A program made the translations under genes and the position numbers. Source: Duganella zoogloeoides (lineage in GTDB: Bacteria; Pseudomonadota; Gammaproteobacteria; Burkholderiales; Burkholderiaceae_D). From it: 64,000 bases of DNA. Below the pieces are notes generated by a model. The model did no database searches and had not been told where the DNA came from. It saw only the letters and a program-made list of their open reading frames with translations. Below, in pieces: positions 23,305-30,191 of the stretch (the stretch's first letter is position 1; each line of letters begins with the position of its first letter). The stretch is taken from NCBI RefSeq assembly GCF_034479515.1, contig NZ_CP140152.1, positions 4,712,001 through 4,776,000 of the forward strand. The letters are read 5' to 3'.

Positions 23305-24942
23305 ATGTCTCAGCGTTGGAGAAGTGCAGGTTGGACGGGCGGCCTGCTTGCCACATTAATTCTTGCCGCTTGCGGCGGAGGTGGCAGTGACTCGACAGCA
23401 CCGGCGCCAACGGCGCCGACAGCACCGACGACGCCACCGGTCGTGGCGACCATGACAGTACAGTCGGGTACGCTTGCGCGCGTAATGGCCAGCAATGTCG
23501 GCGTCAACCTGGTAGTAACCGCTCAGGCCGCCAATTTCACGCCGACCGGCACCGTGTACGCCAGCGCCAGCGACGCCGCCGGTGTGTTGCAAGCACCAGT
23601 GCAAGTCACGGCAGGCGCCAGCGGCCTGTACACATTCTCGCTCGATACCGCCACCGGCGTGGCGCCGGGACGCTACAAGGGCAATGCCACCATCAAGCTG
23701 TGCAGCGACCAGGCATGCACGACCCCGCAAGCTGTGGCATCCATCAGCGTGCCCTACGACATCACCATCGTCGGTACCGAGACGGCCTGGCCTGGCGACA
23801 ACCTCACTGCGCTGTCGGCGATGACTGGCGCCGGCGACTGGTCCACCTTCCAGGGCAACAGCGCCCACACCGGCTACGTGCCGGTCGAGATCAAGCCCGA
23901 CCAGATCGCCCTGCGCTGGAAACGCGGCCTGACGGGCACCCCCGCCAGCTCGAACGGCAACACCGTGGCGCCACAGGTCACCGCCAACGGCCTGCTGTAC
24001 ACGACCGACGCCACCTCGCTCTATGCCTACAAAGAAACCGACGGCAGCCGCGCCTGGAAATACGACTTCAGCAACAGCTCCTATTACCCGGTCAATCCGC
24101 CGGCGGTCGCCAATGGCGTGGTGTATGCCGTCGGCAGCCAGTCCGACGCCAACTATATGTTCGCGTTCGACGCAGCCACCGGCACGGTACAGTTCCGTGC
24201 GCGCGTGGGCTCGATCTATGACCGGCTGTCCTCGCCGGTCGTCCAGGATGGCGTGATTTATACCAACGGCGGTTCGTATGTCGGCCTGTATGGCTACAGC
24301 ACCACCGGCGAAACGCTGTTCAATACCACCGCCGGCTCGGCAGCATCACAATGGGCGCCTGCAGCCGATGCCAACGGTGTGTACCTGTTCACCGGCGACG
24401 CGATCGTGGTCTTCAAACCGAAAACCGGCGAGCGCCTGGCCACTGTTCGCGACAGTAACAGCAGCTTCTACAGCCAGGGCAGCGGTGCGCCTGTCATCGG
24501 CGCCAATGGCGTGTATACCACGACCGGTGTCTACAACAGCAACACTGGTAACACCAGCTACAGCCTGACCCGGTTCGACATCGCCAAGAGCTTCATCGAT
24601 TGGCGTGTGACCGGCAGCTACGGCATCTCGCCGGCCTACTCCGCCGGCGTGCTGTACGCGCTCAACACCAATCCGTTCCGGCTGGAAGCACGCGCCGAAG
24701 CCGATGGCGCACTGCAGTGGTCGTGGACGCCACAACTGAACACCGAGTCGTCGTTCTACGGCCCGGCCGTGGTGACCAAAAACCTGCTGTTCGTCAGCAC
24801 CAACCGCGTCACCTACGCAATCGACAAGGTGACCCGCAAGACGGTATGGAGCTACCCGATGGCCGGCCTGTTGTCGATCAGCCAGAATGGTGTGCTGTAT
24901 ATTCAGAGTGCGGATGCCACTGTAGCCGTCAATCTCAAGTAA
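23305..24942 (+). CDS. Lipoprotein with PQQ-type beta-propeller
   Basis: 545 aa. A lipoprotein signal peptide ends in LILAAC with Cys23, followed by a Gly/Ser and Thr/Pro-Ala-rich tether (24-47). Residues about 50-155 form an immunoglobulin-like or beta-sandwich module with the GRYKGNATIKLCSDQAC signature. From about 175 to the end runs a PQQ-like beta-propeller of the BamB type, with repeated units such as VANGVVYAVG, QDGVIYTNGG, ANGVYLFTGD, GVLYALNTN and KNLLFVSTN. PQQ-fold here does not imply PQQ binding; the catalytic residues of quinoprotein dehydrogenases are not evident. It is probably anchored in the outer membrane facing the periplasm or exterior. Confidence 0.85.
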   Translation: MSQRWRSAGWTGGLLATLILAACGGGGSDSTAPAPTAPTAPTTPPVVATMTVQSGTLARVMASNVGVNLVVTAQAANFTPTGTVYASASDAAGVLQAPVQVTAGASGLYTFSLDTATGVAPGRYKGNATIKLCSDQACTTPQAVASISVPYDITIVGTETAWPGDNLTALSAMTGAGDWSTFQGNSAHTGYVPVEIKPDQIALRWKRGLTGTPASSNGNTVAPQVTANGLLYTTDATSLYAYKETDGSRAWKYDFSNSSYYPVNPPAVANGVVYAVGSQSDANYMFAFDAATGTVQFRARVGSIYDRLSSPVVQDGVIYTNGGSYVGLYGYSTTGETLFNTTAGSAASQWAPAADANGVYLFTGDAIVVFKPKTGERLATVRDSNSSFYSQGSGAPVIGANGVYTTTGVYNSNTGNTSYSLTRFDIAKSFIDWRVTGSYGISPAYSAGVLYALNTNPFRLEARAEADGALQWSWTPQLNTESSFYGPAVVTKNLLFVSTNRVTYAIDKVTRKTVWSYPMAGLLSISQNGVLYIQSADATVAVNLK

Positions 24943-24960
24943 GCCACGCAGCGAAGTAAC

Positions 24961-24998
24961 AAGCCGGGCCGCCTCCATAGCGGCCCGGCTTTTTTTTT
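24961..24998 (+). terminator. Intrinsic terminator after the propeller lipoprotein
   Basis: AAGCCGGGCCGC (24961-24972) pairs with GCGGCCCGGCTT (24980-24991), followed by a nine-base T-run. It starts 18 bases after the stop codon. The GCCGGGCC/GGCCCGGC stem is the same as the one in the terminator at 23201. Confidence 0.93.
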
Positions 24999-25053
24999 GT
25001 AATTAACGCCTTTTCGCAACGGTCACAACCAAAGCGGCGGTGTTAATCAACAG

Positions 25054-25075
25054 TTGTGTTCGCTACCTAACACAA
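25054..25075. promoter_or_regulatory. 7-bp inverted repeat upstream of the short lipoprotein
   Basis: TTGTGTT (25054-25060) and AACACAA (25069-25075) are perfectly inverted with an 8-base spacer, 78 bases before the next start codon. The symmetry suits a dimeric regulator. No regulator is identified. Confidence 0.35.
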
Positions 25076-25152
25076 ACCGTAATTTCAATTAGTAGGTTTG
25101 CCATAACTAAATTAATATTATTTTTTTGAAATCAAAACAAGGGGAACTCATC

Positions 25153-25482
25153 ATGCGCTATCAACACTGGGCAGCAATCGTGATTATCGCGTCCGCAGTC
25201 TCTGGCTGCGTGGTCGAGGGCGGCGACGTGTCGCACCTGTCGGCCCGGCCGCTTGACGCGCCGCTCGAGAGCGCGATCGGTGCAGTTCCCGCCGTGGAGA
25301 CCGGCGGTCACCTCGCCACCGGCGTGATGTACGCCAAGGTCAGCGACAATGGCCAAGTTCATCTGGCGCCGGCGCTGGGCGAAGCAGACAGCGGAAAAGT
25401 CACGCTGGCGCCAGCAGTCAAGTTGCGTCCTGAACAGTATCTTGGCAATATGACCATGAAGCTGTGCGGCACCGACTGCTGA
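25153..25482 (+). CDS. Short lipoprotein, apparently a truncated relative of the 23305 protein
   Basis: 109 aa from ATG 25153, which follows AGGGGAA at good spacing. The lipobox VSGC places lipidated Cys at 19. The remainder resembles the N-terminal beta module of the propeller lipoprotein: TGVMYAKVSDNGQVHLAP against TGTVYASASDAAGVLQAP, and EQYLGNMTMKLCGTDC against GRYKGNATIKLCSDQAC. The stop codon falls directly after the LCxxxC motif, where the longer protein continues for 400 residues. Either this is a free-standing single-module lipoprotein or the 5' remnant of a larger gene. No propeller sequence could be recognised downstream, so I treat it as an intact short gene of uncertain status. 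Confidence 0.6.
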   Translation: MRYQHWAAIVIIASAVSGCVVEGGDVSHLSARPLDAPLESAIGAVPAVETGGHLATGVMYAKVSDNGQVHLAPALGEADSGKVTLAPAVKLRPEQYLGNMTMKLCGTDC

Positions 25483-25883
25483 TCCGACTACCGGCGGTCG
25501 CTGGCCAGTATGCCAAGGACATGCTTTTTTGTGGCAAAAAAGTCACCCGCCCCTCTACACTATTGCATTTGTTTCATGCGGATCGCTTACTCCGCACTGT
25601 AGCACTGCGACCACAGTCTTGTCGTATGTTACGTAGCCAATTGCGCTGCAGCACCATCTTTCCCACTGCTTAATTTGAGCGCCACCGAATATGCGTCTGT
25701 CTTGGCAAACTGCCGACGTCTGGCGACCAATGCACAAAGCTGCCGGCTACATGAAATTACAAAATTTTCAATGTTGACAGTAATTTCATGCCGGTGATTT
25801 GATGGGTGCGTGCATCACGTTTCCACGTGATCGCATGTCGAGGTCAACTAAAAACTGCAGCGTTCATTTGGGAGAGTGAAATC
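25483..25883. other. Intergenic region before receptor 2, 401 bases
   Basis: No supported gene; short frames here look random. It holds an A/T-only hairpin CTTTTTT/AAAAAAG (25524-25542) and, closer to the receptor, an 11-bp inverted repeat around a TTGACA hexamer (25750-25790). Confidence 0.5.
25750..25790 (+). promoter_or_regulatory. Inverted repeat flanking the -35 box of receptor 2
   Basis: CATGAAATTAC (25750-25760) and GTAATTTCATG (25780-25790) are perfectly inverted. The 19-base spacer contains AAAATTTT and ends with a consensus -35 TTGACA (25774-25779). No clear -10 follows at 17 bases (ATTTGA at 25797). The arrangement suits an operator controlling this promoter. Confidence 0.5.
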
Positions 25884-28547
25884 ATGGTGGTGAAAGTCAT
25901 GGCAAGAAGCATCCGCATCGGCAGTACCGGCGCCCTGCTGGGGTTGGCAGCAATCAACGCTGCGCAGGCGCAAACAACCGATGCGCCCATGCAGCGCGTG
26001 GAAGTGACCGGCTCGTCGATCAAGCGGCTGGTGTCGGAAACGGCCAATCCGCTCACCGTGTTCCGCGCCGACGACTTCGTCAAGCAAGGCCTGACCACGG
26101 CCCAGGAAGTGCTCGATCGCATACCGTCGAACAGTTCGAGCTTTGGCGCTGGCAATGCCGTCGGCGGCAACAGCTCGGGCCTGCCCACCGGCGGCCAGGC
26201 CAGCGCCGACTTGCGCGGCCTCGGTGGCGACAAGACCCTGGTGCTGCTCAATGGCCGCCGCATCGCCAACCACCCGTACGATGGCGCCAGCGTGGACCTC
26301 AACATCATTCCCGTCACGGCCCTGGAGCGGGTGGAAGTGCTGCGCGACGGCGCCTCGGCCATTTACGGCACCGACGCCATCGGCGGCGTGATCAACTTCA
26401 TTACCAGGCGCAACGTCAAGACCACCACCATTACCGCCGAAGCGATTGCCCCGCGCAAGCCGGGCGCCGACGAAAAACGCTTCAATATCTCGAGCGGCTT
26501 CGGCGACCTGGAAGCAGACGGCTACAACGTGTTCGGCGTGTTCGATTATCACAAGACCGATATCCTCGACTCGCAAATGCGCGAGTTTTCCAAGACCGGC
26601 ATCATTCCGTCGCGTGGCCTGAACCTCACTTCCGGCACCACGTTCCCCGGCAACTACTTCGACCCCGGCTCGGGCGCCACCGGCAATCCCGGCTTTGCCA
26701 CCGGCTGCGACGCCCCGCTGTCGGTGCCGCGCGCCAGCAACGGCACCTGCCGCCAGGACTACACGCGGCAAATCGACAACCTGCCAGAGCAGGAACAAAA
26801 AACCTTCTTCGGCAAGGCCACCTTCAAGATCAATAACGACCACCAGGCCTCGGTCGAATACCTGCACGCGGAAAACGACGTGCTGTCGCACACCGCGCCG
26901 CCGCCGCAAGCCAACCTGGTCCTGCCCAACACCAGTAAATACTATCCGGGCAACGCGGGCGGCACGCCGGCCATGCCGGGGCTGTCGGGCCAGCCGCTGT
27001 CGGTGAACTGGCGCCCCACCGAGGCGGGCCAGCGCGAAATCGTCTCCAAGGGCCAGGCCGACCGCCTCTCCATCTCGGTCGAAGGCTTGCTGCGCGGCTG
27101 GGATTACAAGACCGGCTTTACGCTGTCGGAAAGCCGTTCGGCGGAATATTTTACCGGCGGCTATGTACGCGACGAATCGTTCGCGGCGGGCGTGCGCAAC
27201 GGCATCCTCAACCCGTTCGCAGCACAGGACGCCGCCGGCAAGGCGTATTTGGAAAGCACGGCGCTGCGCGGCCAGGTGCAAAAAGGAAAAACCCGCAACA
27301 CCGGCATCGACGCCAAGGCCAGCCGTGAACTGTGGGATATGCGCGGAGGCAAGGCGGCTGTCGCCATTGGCGGCGAACTGCGCCGCGAGGAGGCGGATTT
27401 CTTCGTCAACCGCGAGATCGCCGGCCAGGCTGCCAGCTCGGGCCTGTCCGGTTCGCAATCGACGGACGGCTCGCGCACCATCAAGGCCATCTTCGGCGAA
27501 CTGAACCTGCCGCTGCTGCAAGACCTGGAAGTACAACTGGCCACCCGCTACGACAAGTACAGCGACGCCGGCAACACCACCAACCCGAAAATCGGCGTGC
27601 GCTATCAGCCGACCAAGCTGCTGCTGCTGCGTGGTTCGGCCTCCACCGGCTTCCGCGCGCCGACGTTGTTCGAAAAGAACGCCCCGCTCTCGCGCAACGA
27701 TACCAACAACTCGTACAACGATCCGATCCTGTGCCCGGGCGGCGTGCTGGCTAACAACCCGATCGCCAATCCGCTGCGCGACTGCGACCTGCAACAGTAC
27801 AAGCTGCAAGGCGGCAACCCTGCGCTGAAACCGGAAAAATCGAAGACGTTTGCCTTCGGCGTGGTGCTCGAACCGGTGCCGCAACTGACCGTTTCGGCCG
27901 ATTACTTCAACATCCGGCTCAAGGACAAGATCAATGCCCTGCCCGAGGAAGTCATCTACGGCGACTTCGAAAAATACCGCGAGCGCTTCCTGCGCAACCC
28001 CGACGGCACGCCAAACGCGATCCTGGACTTGAAGGAAAACCTGGGCAAGGTCAATACCGACGGCGTCGATGTGAGCCTGACGCTGCGCTCCGGCGCCAGC
28101 GCCTATGGCAACCTGACCTTGACCGTCGATGGCACCTGGGTCCACAAGTATGAATACCAGGACGAAATCGGCGGCGCCTACACCCAGAACGTGGCCCGCT
28201 ACGCCGCCAACAACCCGGTGTTCCGCTGGAAGCACAACGCTGCGCTGAACTGGCGCCTGGCCAGCTGGAGCGCCACCCTGGCGCAGTCGTACAAGTCCGG
28301 CTACCAGGACCAGAACCTCGACATCGAGGACGCTTTCCTGAACCGGGTGCCGTCGTACAGCCTGTGGAACCTGTCGGGCACGTACACCGGGTTCGCCGGC
28401 CTGTCGCTGACGGCCGGCGTGAAAAACCTGCTGGACAAGGAGCCGCCGTTCTCGAACCAGGGCACACTGTTCCAGAAGGGCTACGATCCGCGCTACACGG
28501 ATCCGGTCGGCCGCGCCCTCTACGTGCGCGGCAGCTATACTTTCTAA
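25884..28547 (+). CDS. TonB-dependent outer-membrane receptor 2
   Basis: 887 aa from ATG 25884, which follows GGGAGAG. Signal peptide 1-29 (AQA|Q), TonB-box-like RVEVTGS (38-44), plug domain with LRGLGGDKTLVLLNGRRIAN and VLRDGASAIYGTDAIGGVINFI, barrel, and C-terminal LYVRGSYTF. It has no STN domain. It is a close paralogue of the receptor at 30192: the C-terminal parts share the NQGTxFQ-GYDPRYTDPxGR pattern, and one 81-base DNA stretch differs at only 4 positions. The two flank aroG. The substrate is unknown; no transporter or enzyme genes adjoin it. Confidence 0.93.
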   Translation: MVVKVMARSIRIGSTGALLGLAAINAAQAQTTDAPMQRVEVTGSSIKRLVSETANPLTVFRADDFVKQGLTTAQEVLDRIPSNSSSFGAGNAVGGNSSGLPTGGQASADLRGLGGDKTLVLLNGRRIANHPYDGASVDLNIIPVTALERVEVLRDGASAIYGTDAIGGVINFITRRNVKTTTITAEAIAPRKPGADEKRFNISSGFGDLEADGYNVFGVFDYHKTDILDSQMREFSKTGIIPSRGLNLTSGTTFPGNYFDPGSGATGNPGFATGCDAPLSVPRASNGTCRQDYTRQIDNLPEQEQKTFFGKATFKINNDHQASVEYLHAENDVLSHTAPPPQANLVLPNTSKYYPGNAGGTPAMPGLSGQPLSVNWRPTEAGQREIVSKGQADRLSISVEGLLRGWDYKTGFTLSESRSAEYFTGGYVRDESFAAGVRNGILNPFAAQDAAGKAYLESTALRGQVQKGKTRNTGIDAKASRELWDMRGGKAAVAIGGELRREEADFFVNREIAGQAASSGLSGSQSTDGSRTIKAIFGELNLPLLQDLEVQLATRYDKYSDAGNTTNPKIGVRYQPTKLLLLRGSASTGFRAPTLFEKNAPLSRNDTNNSYNDPILCPGGVLANNPIANPLRDCDLQQYKLQGGNPALKPEKSKTFAFGVVLEPVPQLTVSADYFNIRLKDKINALPEEVIYGDFEKYRERFLRNPDGTPNAILDLKENLGKVNTDGVDVSLTLRSGASAYGNLTLTVDGTWVHKYEYQDEIGGAYTQNVARYAANNPVFRWKHNAALNWRLASWSATLAQSYKSGYQDQNLDIEDAFLNRVPSYSLWNLSGTYTGFAGLSLTAGVKNLLDKEPPFSNQGTLFQKGYDPRYTDPVGRALYVRGSYTF

Positions 28548-28554
28548 GGGAGTA

Positions 28555-28592
28555 TCGAAAAACCTGTAGCGCGATTCGCTAGGGTTTTTCGA
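28555..28592. terminator. Hairpin terminator between receptor 2 and aroG
   Basis: TCGAAAAACC (28555-28564) pairs with GGTTTTTCGA (28583-28592), with an inner TAGCG/CGCTA helix. It is symmetrical, so it can serve receptor 2 on the plus strand and aroG on the minus strand. The U-tract is internal (five T), so efficiency is uncertain. Confidence 0.7.
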
Positions 28593-28607
28593 GATTCCAA
28601 GGGGGCT

Positions 28608-29687
28608 TTATTTGGAAGCGGCTTTGGCCGCCTGCGTCGCCAGGCGGCGCTGGCGCACGGCGGCAGCGAGCCCCTGCAGCACCTGCACGCTGCTGTCCCA
28701 GTCGATGCAGCCGTCGGTGACGGACTGGCCGTAGGTCAGTTCCTTGCCTGGTTCGAGGTCCTGGCGGCCGCCCACCAGGTGCGATTCCACCATCACGCCC
28801 ACGATGCGGGTGTCGCCACCGGCCACCTGGCCGGCGATGTCAGCGCAGACCGGCACCTGGTTTTCCGGCTTTTTCGAACTGTTGGCGTGCGAAGCGTCGA
28901 TCATCACGCGCGGCGCCAGGCCTTGCGCGCCGATCGCCTTGCACGCTTCATCGACGCTGGCGGCGTCGTAGTTGGGCGCCTTGCCGCCACGCAGGATGAT
29001 GTGGCAGTCCTCGTTGCCGGCGGTGGACACGATGGCCGAGTGGCCGCCCTTGGTCACCGACAGGAAATGGTGCGGCTGCGACGCGGCCTTGATCGCATCG
29101 ACCGCGATCTTGACATTGCCGTCGGTGCCATTCTTGAAACCGACCGGACAGGACAGGCCGGACGCCAGCTCGCGGTGCACCTGCGACTCGGTGGTGCGGG
29201 CGCCGATCGCGCCCCAGCTGATCAGGTCGGCGATGTATTGCGGACTGATCACGTCGAGGTACTCGGTGCCGGCCGGAAGGCCCAGTTCGTTAATGTCGCG
29301 CAGCAGCTCGCGCGCCATGCGCAGGCCGTCATTGATGCGGAAGCTGCTGTCCATGAACGGATCGTTGATCAGGCCCTTCCAGCCCACGGTCGTGCGCGGC
29401 TTTTCGAAGTACACGCGCATGACGATTTCGAGGTCGCCCTTGAGCTCGTTACGCAGCTGTACCAGGCGGTGCGCGTATTCCATCGCCGCTTTCGTGTCGT
29501 GGATCGAGCACGGGCCCACCACCACCATCAGGCGGTCGTCCTGGCCGTGCAGGATGCGGTGCAGCGCGATGCGCGCAGCGGCTGCCGTGTTGGCAGCAGT
29601 CTCCGTGCACGCATACTCGCGAATCAGGTGGGACGGTGGCGTCAATTCCTTCATTTCGCGGATACGTAAATCATCGGTGCGGGGCAT
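28608..29687 (-). CDS. aroG: 3-deoxy-7-phosphoheptulonate (DAHP) synthase, class I AroG type
   Basis: 359 aa. It condenses phosphoenolpyruvate and erythrose-4-phosphate, the first step of the shikimate pathway. Near-identity to enterobacterial AroG/AroF is visible in DDRLMVVVGPCSIHD, VMRVYFEKPRTTVGWKGLIN, SWGAIGARTTESQVHRELAS, PVGFKNGTDG, DCHIILRGGK, DASHANSSK and GVMVESHL, covering the metal and substrate ligands. ATG 29687 was chosen because GGAGA lies 6 bases upstream; ATG 29699 would add four residues. Such enzymes are usually feedback-inhibited by Phe or Tyr. Here the gene also stands behind a leader peptide rich in Phe and Tyr and an intrinsic terminator (29723-29859), indicating attenuation control. 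Confidence 0.97.
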   Translation of the reverse strand: MPRTDDLRIREMKELTPPSHLIREYACTETAANTAAAARIALHRILHGQDDRLMVVVGPCSIHDTKAAMEYAHRLVQLRNELKGDLEIVMRVYFEKPRTTVGWKGLINDPFMDSSFRINDGLRMARELLRDINELGLPAGTEYLDVISPQYIADLISWGAIGARTTESQVHRELASGLSCPVGFKNGTDGNVKIAVDAIKAASQPHHFLSVTKGGHSAIVSTAGNEDCHIILRGGKAPNYDAASVDEACKAIGAQGLAPRVMIDASHANSSKKPENQVPVCADIAGQVAGGDTRIVGVMVESHLVGGRQDLEPGKELTYGQSVTDGCIDWDSSVQVLQGLAAAVRQRRLATQAAKAASK

Positions 29688-29722
29688 GCTGTTCTCCATT
29701 GTTTCAAAAAAGTCGGGGTAAA

Positions 29723-29750
29723 AAAAAACCGCCTGTGGAGGCGGTTTTTT
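29723..29750 (-). terminator. Attenuator terminator upstream of aroG
   Basis: On the minus strand: stem CCGCC/GGCGG (29744-29740 with 29733-29729) around a TCCACA loop, extended by A6/U6 pairs and followed by a run of T. It lies 36 bases before the aroG ATG and 43 bases after the leader stop codon. Confidence 0.9.
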
Positions 29751-29793
29751 CAGGATTTGCTGGAACTCGTTTTACTGCTACGTGCACCGGCCG

Positions 29794-29859
29794 CTACTCC
29801 ACCGCCTCGGGATTGGAATTGCTAAAGTAAAAGTAGCCGGTAAAGAAGAAGCAGGTCAT
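29794..29859 (-). CDS. Phe/Tyr-rich leader peptide of aroG
   Basis: 21 codons plus TAG. Phe occupies positions 4, 5, 6, 10 and 12, and Tyr positions 9 and 11, so 7 of 21 residues are Phe or Tyr, clustered as FFF-TG-YFYF. Such clustering by chance is unlikely in this GC-rich genome, where TTT/TTC and TAC codons are uncommon. The ORF begins about 33 bases after the predicted transcription start and ends 43 bases before an intrinsic terminator, as in pheA or his leaders. No strong Shine-Dalgarno precedes the ATG, which is the weakest part of the call. Confidence 0.78.
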   Translation of the reverse strand: MTCFFFTGYFYFSNSNPEAVE

Positions 29860-29898
29860 GGCAACGAATTCGGTGTGTGTTTGGTAAAGAGTGGACTG

Positions 29899-29928
29899 AC
29901 TATACGCCGGTCAATACGAAGTTGGCAA
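29899..29928 (-). promoter_or_regulatory. Promoter of the aroG leader
   Basis: On the minus strand: -35 TTGCCA (29928-29923), an 18-base spacer, and -10 TATAGT (29904-29899). Transcription would start near 29892, 33 bases before the leader-peptide ATG. Confidence 0.65.
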
Positions 29929-30044
29929 GCCCTTCCCTACAAAAATTTACACCCGCCCATTTCTCTTTACATCACGCGCTATGTGTCCAGATGTAAGACG
30001 AAGACATGCGGCCTGCAGGACGACACCTCCCATTTAACGCAGAA

Positions 30045-30069
30045 AACCATCTTTACAGTTGTGATGGTT
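30045..30069 (+). promoter_or_regulatory. 7-bp inverted repeat upstream of receptor 3
   Basis: AACCATC (30045-30051) and GATGGTT (30063-30069) are perfectly inverted across an 11-base spacer, about 120 bases before the receptor start. Possible operator; no regulator identified. Confidence 0.35.
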
Positions 30070-30191
30070 CGTGACTGTTGGTAATCCGCATACTTATTTA
30101 AACCGCATTGTTTCCACCTGCGCCCGGATGATCTGATGGACTGTCTACACGACAAACCCAACCATACCAATGCACAGCAGGAGTGATAACA

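Larger units (their letters stand above)
29688..29892 (-). promoter_or_regulatory. aroG transcription attenuator (leader RNA)
   Basis: Leader RNA of about 205 nt between the predicted start (about 29892) and aroG. In order it holds a 21-codon leader ORF with FFF and YFYF (29859-29794), the segment GAGGCGGT (29808-29801) inside its last codons, and an intrinsic terminator (29750-29723) whose 5' arm contains ACCGCCTC (29745-29738), exactly complementary to that segment. The two pairings exclude each other. A ribosome stalled on Phe/Tyr codons frees GAGGCGGT to act as antiterminator. A ribosome reaching the TAG (29796-29794) covers it and lets the terminator form. The response to Phe/Tyr charging is inference from this geometry. 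Confidence 0.82.
29860..30191. other. Divergent intergenic region aroG leader / receptor 3, 332 bases
   Basis: No further gene seen. It holds the aroG promoter (29899-29928, minus strand) and an inverted repeat at 30045-30069 that lies upstream of the receptor on the plus strand. Confidence 0.5.

Noticed and set aside
29688..29699. Four-residue longer start for AroG
   Set aside because: ATG 29699 has no ribosome site, whereas ATG 29687 follows GGAGA; the family aligns from the latter.
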